Of a stretch of 64,000 nt of DNA, positions 16,704 through 25,510 are shown piece after piece. The stretch lies in the NCBI RefSeq assembly GCF_014384705.1, contig NZ_JACRSN010000014.1, forward strand, positions 1-64,000, in the 5' to 3' direction. The notes below the pieces were generated by a model. The model was given only the letters and a program-made list of their open reading frames with translations. It was not told where the DNA came from and searched no databases. The stretch's first letter is position 1. Each line of letters starts with the position of its first letter. Source of the DNA: Yeguia hominis. Its GTDB lineage: Bacteria > Bacillota > Clostridia > Oscillospirales > Acutalibacteraceae. Position numbers and translations under genes: made by a program.

Positions 16704-16740
16704 GTGGGTTACGCACTTTGAAAAAGTTGCGTAACCCGCA
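16704..16740 (+). other. Candidate origin of transfer (oriT) hairpin
   Basis: A perfect 10-bp inverted repeat GGGTTACGCA / TGCGTAACCC (16706-16715 and 16728-16737) with a 12-base loop lies 38 bp before the relaxase start. Inverted repeats followed by a C-rich nick region just upstream of a mob gene are typical of oriT sites. The nick position cannot be read from sequence alone. Confidence 0.6.
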
Positions 16741-16774
16741 CCCCCGCCCTTTCCGCTGACTGGAGGTGATGAGA

Positions 16775-17809
16775 ATGGCGGAAGGAAATTGGAGCGTTAT
16801 CCGAGTGGAGAAAATCTCCGCAGAGGGAGCGCAGAAAACCGAGCGACACAACGAGCGCAAGAACGAAAGCTACGCAAATCTCAATGTGGACACCGAGCAA
16901 ATTGCCCGCAATGTTCATTTCAAGGACACCGGCGGTCTGACCTACAACGAGTATTTCCAGCGGCTCATTGACGAGGGCAAAATCTCCACAAGAGGGCAGA
17001 AAGCCGGTGCAACCATCTTCAATGAGCTGCTCATTGATGTGAATACAAGGTACTTTGAGGAGCACGGCGGCTACGAATATGCCAGGCAGTTCTACGAGGA
17101 AGCCTACCGTTTCGGCTGTGAGATTTACGGCGAGGAGAACATCGTGTCGGCGGTTATGCACGCCGATGAAATCAACAAGGCGGTGTCCGAAGAACTGGGC
17201 AAGCCGGTCTACCACTACCACCTGCACATCGTGGCAATCCCCACCGTCCGAAAAGAAATCCTGTGGTCGAAACGCTGCAAGGACGAAGCCCTGAGAGGAA
17301 CGGTCAAGGAGGTCATCAACCAAGTTTCCCACTCAAAAAAGTGGAAGAATATCGTTCCTCTGCTGGACGAAAACGGGCAGCAGGTTATCAGCAAATACGG
17401 AAAGCCGATGTTCCGCAAGTCCTATTCTGTCCTGCAAGACAAGCTCTTTGCGCATATGACCGAAGCGGGCTTTACCGGCTTCGAGCGTGGCGTATTGGGC
17501 AGCACAGCGGAGAATTTGAGCAGCCTGGATTATCAAATTCAGAAGGACAAGGAACGACTTGCCCACATTCAGGAACGCATTGAAGCCGAGCAGGTACGCT
17601 ATGAACCTGCTCACGAAGTCCGCAAGACAATGGCAGAGATTGAGGGTATGGGGCAGAAAACCCTCACCGGCAAGATTTCCGTTTCCAAGGACGATTATCA
17701 ACAGCTCACGGCACTTGCCAAGGAGGGTATCACAAGCCGCAGTGAAATCCAAGATTTGAAAAGCAGCGTTTCCTACTATCGCGGTTGGCGTTACCCGCTT
17801 CTATTATAG
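16775..17809 (+). CDS. Mob/Pre-like relaxase, C-terminally truncated
   Basis: 344 residues. The N-terminal relaxase domain shows ERHNERKNESY near the start, GYEYARQFYEEAY, and a metal-binding-type HADEINKA...YHYHLHIV around residues 130-150. It would nick oriT and pilot the DNA strand. ATG 16775 is favoured over the GTG at 16766 because GGAGGTG lies about seven bases upstream. After SVSYYR (about residue 338) the sequence departs from the family, which normally continues for another 80-150 residues of coiled coil, and ends in GWRYPLLL. The break coincides with the start of an unrelated patchwork at about 17790. The catalytic domain appears whole; function is uncertain. Confidence 0.75.
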   Translation: MAEGNWSVIRVEKISAEGAQKTERHNERKNESYANLNVDTEQIARNVHFKDTGGLTYNEYFQRLIDEGKISTRGQKAGATIFNELLIDVNTRYFEEHGGYEYARQFYEEAYRFGCEIYGEENIVSAVMHADEINKAVSEELGKPVYHYHLHIVAIPTVRKEILWSKRCKDEALRGTVKEVINQVSHSKKWKNIVPLLDENGQQVISKYGKPMFRKSYSVLQDKLFAHMTEAGFTGFERGVLGSTAENLSSLDYQIQKDKERLAHIQERIEAEQVRYEPAHEVRKTMAEIEGMGQKTLTGKISVSKDDYQQLTALAKEGITSRSEIQDLKSSVSYYRGWRYPLLL

Positions 17810-17894
17810 CAAAAGGAGGTTCTTTTTCTACCGTATCAATGCTACAGCTCTATTCCTCCACAAGCTTAGCTTGTGGTTTTTCTTATGAATAAAA

Positions 17895-17932
17895 AAGGCC
17901 CCCGCAGCGTATGATTTGACGCCGCGGGGTTT
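17895..17932 (-). terminator. Terminator of the YczE-like fragment
   Basis: On the minus strand, CCCCGCGGCG and CGCTGCGGGG form a hairpin followed by a run of T (complement of the A-run near 17890-17896). It lies just past the stop at 17934. Confidence 0.65.
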
Positions 17933-17933
17933 C

Positions 17934-18305
17934 TCAATTGTTCGGTTTGTATTGCAGCACCTTCTGGGAGAACGTCCGATCGAAGAACTGGATGAAGGGC
18001 CCAAGGCAGAACGCACAGATCAAGGTGCCAAGGCCCACAAGGCCACCCAGCAGCCAGCACAGCAGGGCGCTGAGCGCATCGGTGAAGATGCGGCACCCGA
18101 AGTACGGGCAGGGTGTGTAGTCCCGCAGACCGAGGGAAAGGGAATCGTAGGGCGCGATGCCGAGGTCGGCGGTCTGGTAGAGCGAAGCGCCCAGCGCCGT
18201 GACCAGCACCGCCGCCCTTGACCATTTGCGCCCTGCCTGCTGAAAAGTAATCAAGGGGCGGTTAAGCCGCCCACTGTAATAGATTTCTACCAGAGCTGTA
18301 ATCAA
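17934..18305 (-). pseudogene. YczE/YitT-like membrane protein fragment
   Basis: The frame encodes SLYQTADLGIAPYDSLSLGL, a motif typical of YczE/YitT-like integral membrane proteins, and two to three hydrophobic segments, ending at a normal stop with its own terminator. The family is about 200 residues; only about 120 are present and no ribosome binding site is seen. The 5' end is cut at the boundary with the solute-binding-protein remnant. Confidence 0.6.
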
Positions 18306-18307
18306 TT

Positions 18308-18550
18308 TTGCGCATAATTCTTGACACTACCTATATACCGGTTTATAATGCATATAGCGGTCAGACAGAAACCATGCAGGCAAAATGGGCTAACCTGAAA
18401 AAAATGGAAGAAGAAACATTTGCAAAGATTATTATGGGAAAAGCAGATATCAGCGAATTTGATACTTTTGTTGAAAACTGGAAGAATCAGGGTGGTGACC
18501 AGATTCTCAAAGAGATTAACGAAGAATTAAATAATAGCTCTGGTAATTGA
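18308..18550 (+). pseudogene. C-terminal remnant of an extracellular sugar-binding lipoprotein
   Basis: The last 60 or so residues (TMQAKWANLKKMEEETFAKI, IMGKADISEFDTFVENW, GGDQILKEINEE) match the C-terminus of family 1 ABC-transporter solute-binding proteins. The rest of the gene is missing on the left. It is followed after 53 bp by the GH28-like enzyme, as expected for a carbohydrate-uptake and breakdown operon of which only a slice was captured. Confidence 0.6.
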
Positions 18551-18603
18551 TTATAGGCAGTATGAATCATAAGTATTTATGATGGAGCGAGGAGAAAAGA
18601 GAT

Positions 18604-19989
18604 ATGAAGGATTTTGAAAATGATTTGATTTATTATCCTAATCCGGACCCGGTCAAGGAACCGAGATTTATTTTAAAATCTGTAGATGAATTGGAAAAAT
18701 CAACAAAATACAGTGTTACCTGCAACGGAACAGAGCGTGTGGTATACCATACAGATTCGTTTGACTATGTTGTAGTAGTAGATAACGAAGCGTATGATCT
18801 GGAGATTTCAATCCATACACCATATGAAAAACTTGAAATCCGTCCATCCAGCTTTGGCATAGTTCCTTTTGTAAAAGGAGAAACAGTCCATATCCATCTT
18901 GATGAACCGAGAAAGTTTACTGTAGAGACAGATGGTGGTCTTCATGATGCATTGTTTGTGCTTTGCTCGCGCAGGATTGAGAAGCCGGCAGATACCACCA
19001 TCTGCTTTGAAAAGGGCAAGGTATATAATGTAGGAGTTCTTACCTTAAAGTCCAATGATACGGTTTACATAGAGGAAGGTGCTGTTGTATCAGGTTGTGT
19101 ATACGCAGACCATTGTGACAATATTTCCATTGTAGGAAACGGAATTATCAACGGAGCCTGTTGGCATCTGCCGGACAGTAATGCAGACCGTTTCTTTATC
19201 TATGCCAAGTGGTGTAATAATGTACTCTTAAAAGGCTTTACTGCTGTAGACGGTCCTTCCTGGCATGTAGTTCCTGCGGCGTGTGACCATGTTGTGATTG
19301 ATGATATGAATATTATGTCGAGGATTGTAACGGGAGACGGTATTGATATTACGAGCAGCCAGGACGTAGAGGTAAAAAATTGCTTTATCCGTTCCACAGA
19401 CGACAGTATCTGCATCAAATCCCAAAGATTGTTTGAAGATCCGTCAACGGTACGTGACGTAACAAAAGTGCGTGTTCACAATAACGTGATCTGGAATGCA
19501 GAACCCGGTAATGCCATAGAGCTTGGTTATGCCCTCCAGAGCGAAATCCACGACCTAGTATTTGAGGATTGTGATATTATACACTGCCAGTATGAAGGAA
19601 ACATGGGTGGTGCGGCGATTTCCATCCATCAGGCAGATGGCGGCCATGTTCATGATATACATTATAAAAATATCAGAGTAGAGCAGGCAGAACAGAAACT
19701 GTTCGATATTAAGGTTCTGCTTTGCAAATATACGGAACAGCTTGCCAAAGGAGAGATTAATGATATCTATTTTGATAATATCCAGGTGCTGAACGGAGAT
19801 ATCCCGGTCTCCATGATCCGGGGGTATCAGACACCGACAGAAGAAGTACGTGTCCATGATGTCCATTTTGATAACATTACTTTTATGGGGAATAAGTGTG
19901 AAACCTGGCAGGATATGCGGCTTGTTACAGAACTGGCAAATGACATTTATGTCAATGGTGCCAGATTATGCAGACAGATGAAATTCTGA
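18604..19989 (+). CDS. GH28-like glycoside hydrolase (polygalacturonase fold)
   Basis: 461 residues, intracellular (no signal peptide). An N-terminal beta domain of about 130 residues is followed by a parallel beta-helix. The active-site signature is TGDGIDI...STDDSICIKS (about residues 240-275), which carries the conserved Asp and Asp-Asp of GH28. The usual Gly-His-Gly is replaced by the segment GNAIELGYAL, so substrate use may differ from true pectinases. GAGGAG precedes the ATG. Upstream is the tail of a sugar-binding protein; downstream is a truncated gene, so this is a piece of a carbohydrate-use operon. Codon usage is more AT-rich than in the ICE genes around it. Confidence 0.75.
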   Translation: MKDFENDLIYYPNPDPVKEPRFILKSVDELEKSTKYSVTCNGTERVVYHTDSFDYVVVVDNEAYDLEISIHTPYEKLEIRPSSFGIVPFVKGETVHIHLDEPRKFTVETDGGLHDALFVLCSRRIEKPADTTICFEKGKVYNVGVLTLKSNDTVYIEEGAVVSGCVYADHCDNISIVGNGIINGACWHLPDSNADRFFIYAKWCNNVLLKGFTAVDGPSWHVVPAACDHVVIDDMNIMSRIVTGDGIDITSSQDVEVKNCFIRSTDDSICIKSQRLFEDPSTVRDVTKVRVHNNVIWNAEPGNAIELGYALQSEIHDLVFEDCDIIHCQYEGNMGGAAISIHQADGGHVHDIHYKNIRVEQAEQKLFDIKVLLCKYTEQLAKGEINDIYFDNIQVLNGDIPVSMIRGYQTPTEEVRVHDVHFDNITFMGNKCETWQDMRLVTELANDIYVNGARLCRQMKF

Positions 19990-20040
19990 GAATATCACCA
20001 TATAGAGATGGTTTTATTACTTGCAGCAAGGAGGGTATTT

Positions 20041-20130
20041 ATGGAACAAAGCAGCATGCTTTTCCAAAAAGACGGAAAAAATTATTTACAGCTGGACTGT
20101 GAAAATGCAAAAGAGCTTTCTATGAAATGA
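20041..20130 (+). pseudogene. 5' stub of a gene downstream of the GH28-like enzyme
   Basis: ATG with a good AAGGAGG site, then 29 residues (MEQSSMLFQKDGKNYLQLDC) before a TGA. It looks like the start of a longer protein cut off at the junction near 20130. The family cannot be told from so little sequence. Confidence 0.4.
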
Positions 20131-20184
20131 TATGTACCCGGTTTTCTGGACACCGGTTCAAAATTGAATAATTAAGCTTCCATC

Positions 20185-20228
20185 ATGGATGCTTCCCTGA
20201 ATTTAGAGGGAGGCATCCATTTTGTTTT
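20185..20228. terminator. Strong bidirectional hairpin terminator
   Basis: ATGGATGC-TTCCCT and AGGGA-GGCATCCAT form a long stem with a short loop (20185-20220), with T-rich sequence to the right. It could end transcription from either side: the GH28 fragment on the plus strand or the methyltransferase operon on the minus strand. Confidence 0.7.
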
Positions 20229-20410
20229 CGCTTGGATCCTGCTGTTATTGTAATAGTCGATATAATCAGCAATAGCTTTCTATTTCTAATATTAAAACTG
20301 GTTTTAGTATAGCATGAATCGAAGCATTCTATCAAGACCACTTTCTTGAGGGTTATGAAAAAATTTCGGAACAATGCCCTATGACATTATCCCAGTTGAC
20401 AATCATCGAC

Positions 20411-22283
20411 AGTCGAGTAGACTAAGGACTCGCGCCCTTAGCCCCTCACAGATCCGGACGTGCGGCTTTCCCGCATCCGGCTCCTCACAGTAACATTCGT
20501 TTCAATATAGCGGGTAATAAACCTTGGGCTTTGCAAGAGGATAGTACTTTAGCATGTCAATGAAACCATTCCATGTATAGGTACGTCTGCATCCTCGCCT
20601 GTTCATCGCTTTGAAGAGAAACTGCTGTACCCGATGCAGGAATGCGCTTAGCTTATAAACGTTGAACGACACTCCATAGTATCTGTAGTAACCGACCAGC
20701 TTCACATTGAGTTGCTTTACTATGTCCTTCGCAGGTTGGTTCTTACTGTCGTAGAGCCATTCCTTGAATTCTCTTAGCTTCTTCTCAAATTTCTTTCGCG
20801 ATGTTTTGACTTTAGGCCATGGGTAGCCTTTCCTGCTCTTTCCGTAGTAGAATGTGAACCCAAGAAAGTCGAACGTCTCTGGCTTTCCAAGTCCTCTTGC
20901 TCTGCGATTTTGCTCTGCATATCGCCCGAATTCTATCAGCCTACTCTTGCTTTCTTCCAGTTCGAGGTTGAACTTTGCCATGCGCTCTTTCAGAGCTGCA
21001 TAGTAGTGTTCTGCATCCGACTTGTATTGAAAACCTGCAACAAAATCATCAGCGTAGTTCACGAGAAAGCTCTCGCCTTTCGCCTCTTTCTGAATCACCA
21101 GTTTGAACCAAAGTGTCAATACGTTGTGCATATATATGTTTGCCAGCATCGGGCTGATATTTCCTCCCTGTATGGTTCCTTCATCCGTATCTTCATATTT
21201 CTCATCGACCATAACACCCGCTTTCAGATACTTTTGTAACAGCCACAGGATATTGGGGTCTTTGATATGCCATTTCAGGAATCTCATCATCCATTCATGG
21301 TCGATGTGGTCGAAGAAGCCTTTTATGTCGGCATCCACGATGTAGTTTATCTTTCCGTGTGATACACGTTGATAAACTTCCTTGATTGCTTCATGGCATC
21401 CTCGCTTGGGTCTGAAACCGTACATGCAATTCAGAAACTTTGGCTCATATATTGCTTCCAGTATCTTCTTTACTGCCACCTGTACTATTTTATCCTCATA
21501 GGACACAATTCCCAGTGGCCGCAGCTTTCCGTTCGCTTTGGGAATGTATACCCGCCGTGTCGGAAGCGGCTTGTACGATTTGTTCCTCAATCGTTGTACA
21601 AGGTCTGCGATGTTGCTCTCAAGATGCTTTCCGTATTCTTCCTTGGTCACCTTGTCAATTCCTACTGCCTTCTTGCCGTCCAGTTCCCTGTGACATTGTT
21701 TCAGCAGTTCAGTATTTATGAGGTGATACAGGCTTGTGAATTCCGGTCTCTTTGTTGTCGCTGATATCTCCGCTATTCTCTCCAATTTTGTTCCCATCAT
21801 TTCCTCCGTCCCTGAGTACGGATGATGTTTCCTCAGAGAGACCGTTACTGCGTAACCTCCTTCCCTCTGTCGGCATTACCCGACTTCAACAGTACTATGA
21901 AGTTATCCGACTGCCTGTCGCCCGTTTGACACCCTCCATTTTCAGTTGGTATATCATACTCCTTTTCGAGAGGCGGCAGGCTCTCCCCAGTTGATGTGTA
22001 TCCTTAATGTCAAGCATAATCGGCTCTCTGACCCCGCAGCGCCATACAGTTCTCACCGTTACGACCTGTATGATGTTGCCTTCCGCACCAGTTAAGACGT
22101 CAGCCTGCTGGAATAACTAACTTTTCGAGGCTCAATCGCTTTTATCGACCCTGCTTGCTTGCTGTCTACGCTTGTCAGATACCATTACTGATGCCATCCC
22201 AAGACTCGCTAATATCTGGCTGGTTAGGCCTTGGATATACCGGATTTCCACCGGTTAGGCTACACACCCTTGGCTGGGCGCAC
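20411..22283 (-). mobile_element. Group II intron
   Basis: On the minus strand the element begins GTGCGCCC at 22283, the usual group II 5' end, and finishes in CTACTCGAC near 20412. The domain V hairpin is clear at about 20445-20490 (GAGCCGGATGCGGG ... CGCACGTCCGG), and domain VI is CTAAGGGC...TCCTTAG. It encodes one reverse transcriptase. It sits nine bases after the stop codon of the methyltransferase gene, inside what looks like a hairpin (CCAGTT on the 5' exon, AACTGG shortly into the 3' exon). Exact ends are accurate to one or two bases. Confidence 0.85.
20502..21800 (-). CDS. ltrA: Group II intron reverse transcriptase/maturase
   Basis: 432 residues. Reverse transcriptase motifs are in order: PLGIVSYEDKIVQ, YGFRPKRGCHEAI, DADIKGFFDHIDH, GTIQGGNISPMLANIYM, the catalytic YADD in FLVNYADDFVAG, and FLGFTF. 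A maturase (X) domain follows (KLVGYYRYYGV). There is no C-terminal HNH endonuclease, so mobility would use DNA hairpin or replication-fork targets instead of cleavage by the protein. It is read antisense to the surrounding ICE genes and lies entirely inside the intron RNA. Confidence 0.92.
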   Translation of the reverse strand: MMGTKLERIAEISATTKRPEFTSLYHLINTELLKQCHRELDGKKAVGIDKVTKEEYGKHLESNIADLVQRLRNKSYKPLPTRRVYIPKANGKLRPLGIVSYEDKIVQVAVKKILEAIYEPKFLNCMYGFRPKRGCHEAIKEVYQRVSHGKINYIVDADIKGFFDHIDHEWMMRFLKWHIKDPNILWLLQKYLKAGVMVDEKYEDTDEGTIQGGNISPMLANIYMHNVLTLWFKLVIQKEAKGESFLVNYADDFVAGFQYKSDAEHYYAALKERMAKFNLELEESKSRLIEFGRYAEQNRRARGLGKPETFDFLGFTFYYGKSRKGYPWPKVKTSRKKFEKKLREFKEWLYDSKNQPAKDIVKQLNVKLVGYYRYYGVSFNVYKLSAFLHRVQQFLFKAMNRRGCRRTYTWNGFIDMLKYYPLAKPKVYYPLY

Positions 22284-22292
22284 AACTGGAAG

Positions 22293-22874
22293 TTATCGCT
22301 TTCTGCCAATATAGCGACAAACTTTCTTCTTATATTGCAGATACTCATTTCCAAATGTGGCAAATAAAAAATCTTCTTCGACATTGACAATCTGCAAATG
22401 GTACATGATGACCGCAAATACCGTTAGGAAGCACAAAATCCAGTTAAAAAACATCAATAGTGTGCCAATATATAAAAGGTCAAATCCCAGGAAGGCGGGA
22501 TTGCGGCTGATTTGATAAATGCCGTTTGTCACAAGCTCCGTTTTATCGGTTTTGGACACTCCTGCTCGCCAACTGTCACGCATCGTCCATACCGCAACGA
22601 TAAATATAGCCGTTCCCGCAACACTCAGTATCGCTCCAAAAATCCGAACGGAAACATGGTTATGCTCCGTTTCAAAAAAAATACTGGAAAGCCCCGCTAT
22701 AAAAACAAGAATAGCCGCAATCTTCATGGTAATTTCCACGAATTTCACAAAACCAACTTTGTTCTTTCCGATTTGGTCTGTCTGTATTCCCTGCTTTTTT
22801 TGATGAAACATTTTCACAAAATAGCAACCATAAAAAGCGATTATGCTTGCTATGGAAATCAACTTAAATTCCAT
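22293..22874 (-). CDS. Isoprenylcysteine carboxyl methyltransferase-family membrane protein
   Basis: 193 residues with four or five membrane spans. The C-terminal part has LVTNGIYQISRNPAFLGFDL and EEDFLFATFGNEYLQYKKKV, the SAM-binding signature of ICMT/PEMT-like methyltransferases. The substrate is unknown; bacterial members often methylate lipids or small molecules. The gene is complete, with a group II intron inserted nine bases after the stop. The minus-strand neighbour at 22908 ends 33 bp upstream, so the two form an operon. Confidence 0.75.
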   Translation of the reverse strand: MEFKLISIASIIAFYGCYFVKMFHQKKQGIQTDQIGKNKVGFVKFVEITMKIAAILVFIAGLSSIFFETEHNHVSVRIFGAILSVAGTAIFIVAVWTMRDSWRAGVSKTDKTELVTNGIYQISRNPAFLGFDLLYIGTLLMFFNWILCFLTVFAVIMYHLQIVNVEEDFLFATFGNEYLQYKKKVCRYIGRKR

Positions 22875-22907
22875 TGCCCTTATCCTCTCAAACTTGAAGT
22901 TATCGCT

Positions 22908-23288
22908 TTACTTTTGTTGTATCTTAGCCAAAATACTTTCTATTACAAGTATTACTGTTATAAAGGCTCCTACAAGGGTATAGTAGTTTAAGCCATACAT
23001 CAATGGCAAAAGAGAAATAACTACCGTAATAATGGAAAGGACAAACAATGCTTTGAGAACACCTTTCTTCTTCAATGAAAACAATGAAAGTAAGAAGATG
23101 GCAACAGTAAGTGTGGCTGTAATAAGTGGAGCAAAATTTGCATAGCCAAACGGTGTAAGGCTAAAGTATGAGAATGTTTCTTTTACTCTTTCTGTTGGAG
23201 ATGTTGCAAAAATACAAACTGCTCCCAAGGGTAATAATTCTAACACTATTGTTAAAGCTGGCAAAACCGCTAAGCAGACTTTCTTCAT
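22908..23288 (-). CDS. Small membrane protein, four predicted spans
   Basis: 126 residues, almost entirely hydrophobic helices with short loops (MKKVCLAVLPALTIVLELLP ... VLVIESILAKIQQK). AAGGAGATATACAAC precedes the ATG. It lies 33 bp upstream of the methyltransferase gene and is probably cotranscribed with it. No family recognised. Confidence 0.6.
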   Translation of the reverse strand: MKKVCLAVLPALTIVLELLPLGAVCIFATSPTERVKETFSYFSLTPFGYANFAPLITATLTVAIFLLSLFSLKKKGVLKALFVLSIITVVISLLPLMYGLNYYTLVGAFITVILVIESILAKIQQK

Positions 23289-23327
23289 GTTGTATATCTC
23301 CTTTACAAATCCCGATTTGTCTGTTCC

Positions 23328-23519
23328 TTAAAGTCCAAGTCCTTCAGCCCACGCCGCAAGCTCCTGATGCCCGACGCTGCCCTTGAAGACCTTGCCGTCC
23401 ATCAGCTTTGCGCCTTTGCAGCTCGGCGCAAGGCGTTCGTTCGTCTTGCCAATGCCGCTTCCTCCAGAGGTTGCAAACGGGATGATCGTCTTGCCGGTCA
23501 GATCATAGTGAATGGTATT
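23328..23519 (-). pseudogene. Flavodoxin C-terminal fragment
   Basis: The minus strand encodes DLTGKTIIPFATSGGSGIGK, then NERLAPSCKGAKLMDGKVF, ending at a stop. This is the last third of a long-chain-type flavodoxin (FMN-binding electron carrier). The first two thirds are missing; the homology stops at about 23519 where ICE sequence resumes. No start or ribosome binding site belongs to it. Confidence 0.7.
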
Positions 23520-23662
23520 TGCAATTCCAGCTCGTATAGAGCAGCCGCCCGAAAAGAACAATCCAAACACCGTCGGGGTAGAAATGATTGGGAAAGATAA
23601 TCCCTTCCATTACTATCCCGACTTTTTAACTTCTTCAACACTTGAATTACGGAGGTACGAAA

Positions 23663-23890
23663 ATGAAAGACATTACAAGCACGATTACCAAGCCCCTCGC
23701 CGTCCTCGGAGAGAACGGCAAGGGCTACACCAAGGAAGCCAACTTCATTTCCTGGAACGGCAATGCCGCCAAGCTGGACATCCGAGAGTGGCATCCGAAC
23801 CACGAACGATGCGGCAAGGGCATCACGCTCACGGAGGACGAGGGCAGAAACCTCTATGACGCACTGAAAGCAATCTATGAAAAGGAATAA
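23663..23890 (+). CDS. YdbC/PC4-like ssDNA-binding protein
   Basis: 75 residues: KEANFISWNGNAAKLDIREW, then GKGITLTEDEGRNLYDALKA, the pattern of the YdbC family (PC4/p15-like single-stranded nucleic-acid-binding fold). GGAGG sits eight bases before the ATG. Such genes are common in clostridial ICEs ahead of the coupling-protein gene and may protect transferred single strands. It marks the return of ICE backbone after the patchwork. Confidence 0.75.
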   Translation: MKDITSTITKPLAVLGENGKGYTKEANFISWNGNAAKLDIREWHPNHERCGKGITLTEDEGRNLYDALKAIYEKE

Positions 23891-23954
23891 TCCTTTTTCG
23901 GCTGGTAACGGGGCGTTCGGAAACGGACGCCCCTATTTTTTACGGAGGGAGGTG

Positions 23955-24119
23955 ATGACCGTGGAGGATATGAAAACCGGCTTTGTAGAGAGAATCGGCG
24001 GCACGATTTTCGTTGTCAACGCAATGCCCGCAGAGAACGCAAAGCATACGCAGGAGGAGCTTGTAAAGGCTCTGATTGCAAGAGAAGCAATGGCTTTGCA
24101 GGAAGCAGATGTTGCCTGA
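23955..24119 (+). CDS. tnpW: Transposon-encoded protein TnpW
   Basis: 54 residues: MTVEDMKTGFVERIGGTIFV...HTQEELVKALIAREAMALQE, the TnpW pattern known from Tn4451-like elements. GGGAGGTG lies just upstream of the ATG. Its role is not established. It stands between the YdbC-like gene and the truncated coupling protein. Confidence 0.75.
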   Translation: MTVEDMKTGFVERIGGTIFVVNAMPAENAKHTQEELVKALIAREAMALQEADVA

Positions 24120-24183
24120 TTGATTTTACGCACAACTATGCGCTTTGGAGATTTTTCAAAAAATATCTCAAAACCCACTTGAC

Positions 24184-25505
24184 AGAAGGGTGAACTGCTC
24201 CGGGATACCGGCCATCTGCTGGAGGAGATGGGCTATGAAATAAAAGTCCTTGATCTTATTGATATGGAGAAAAGCCATTGCTACAACCCGTTTGTCTATC
24301 TCCATTCGGACAACGATGTGCAAAGGCTTGTGACAAATCTGTTCAAGAGCACAACGCCAAAGGGGTCACAAAGTAACGATCCTTTTTGGGATACCTCAGC
24401 TTCAATGCTGCTGTCTGCTCTCGTCTATTATCTTCACTACAAAGCGCCGGAGGATGAACAGAACTTTGCAATGGTAATGGAGATGCTGCAAGCGGCTGCC
24501 ATCGACAATGAGGAAGATCCACGACCCTCGCCGCTGGACTGCCTGTTTGCCGATTTGGAGTTGGACAGACCCGACCACATCGCTCTGAAATACTATCGGT
24601 CTTACCACACCGGTTCGGCAAAGACCCTGAAATCCATTCAGATCACACTTGCCGCAAGGCTGGAAAAATTCAACTTGGAGAGCTTGGCGGCACTGATCTG
24701 CACCGACGAGCTTGACCTTGCTTCTATGGGCGAAAAGAAAGTGGCACTGTTCGCTATTATCCCGGACAACGATTCGAGCTTCAATTTCTTGGTCAGCATC
24801 CTTTATACCCAGCTATTTCAGCAGCTATTCTTTTCCGCTGACCATATTCACGGCGGCGCATTGCCAATTCTCGTTCACTTCCTAATGGACGAGTTCGCCA
24901 ATGTCAGCCTGCCGGACGACTTCGATAAGATCCTTTCCGTTATGCGTTCCCGTGGCGTGTTTGTGTCCATCATTCTTCAGAACTTGGCACAGCTCAAGGC
25001 GCTGTTTGAAAAGCAGTGGGAATCCATCGTCGGCAACTGCGATGAGTTCCTCTACTTGGGCGGCAACGAGCAGTCCACCCATAAGTATGTAAGCGAATTG
25101 CTGGGCAAGGAAACCATCGACACGAACACTTACGGAAAGAGTTCCGGGCGAAGCGGAAACTATTCCACAAACTATCAGATCAGCGGTCGAGAGCTTCTGA
25201 CCCCGGATGAGGTTCGTATGCTTGATAACCGCTACGCCATTCTGTTCATCCGAGGGGAACTCCTCGTGATGGACTTAAAATACGACATTCTCAAGCACCC
25301 CGCCGTTGACCTGACTGCCGACGGAAAAGGCAGCGTCTATCAGCACGGCAAGGTCACAAGTAATGTTGCGACCATTGAGGTGCAGTACCTCGCCCCCGAT
25401 ACTCTGCCGGATACAGAGGTATCGGAAACCACCTATGAGCTGCTGTCCGATGAGGATTTCAACTCGGAAACCAACAACAATACAACAACAAAATTACGGA
25501 GGTAA
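24184..25505 (+). pseudogene. VirD4/TraG-type coupling protein, N-terminal half missing
   Basis: Reading begins in the middle of the family at KGELLRDTGHLLEEMGYE, normally preceded by Asp-Pro of the nucleotide-binding region. The membrane anchor and Walker A are therefore absent. The remainder is well preserved: a Walker B-like ILVHFLMDEFANV, the motif SRGVFVSIILQNLAQLK and a C-terminal tail. Internal ATG codons (24228) could start a 425-residue product, but it could not bind and pump DNA normally. The cut is at about 24184, mirroring the loss of the relaxase C-terminus at about 17790. Confidence 0.8.
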
Positions 25506-25510
25506 CTAAT

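Noticed and set aside
20502..21800. Reverse transcriptase as part of a retron or diversity-generating retroelement
   Set aside because: The surrounding RNA has group II domain V and a GTGCG 5' end, the protein has a maturase domain, and no template/variable repeat pair was seen near the surface genes.
23512..23859. A 115-codon plus-strand frame overlapping the YdbC-like gene
   Set aside because: Its second half is a frame-shadow of the YdbC gene; a short first part (about 23570-23640) could be the end of a lost ICE gene but is too short to support.
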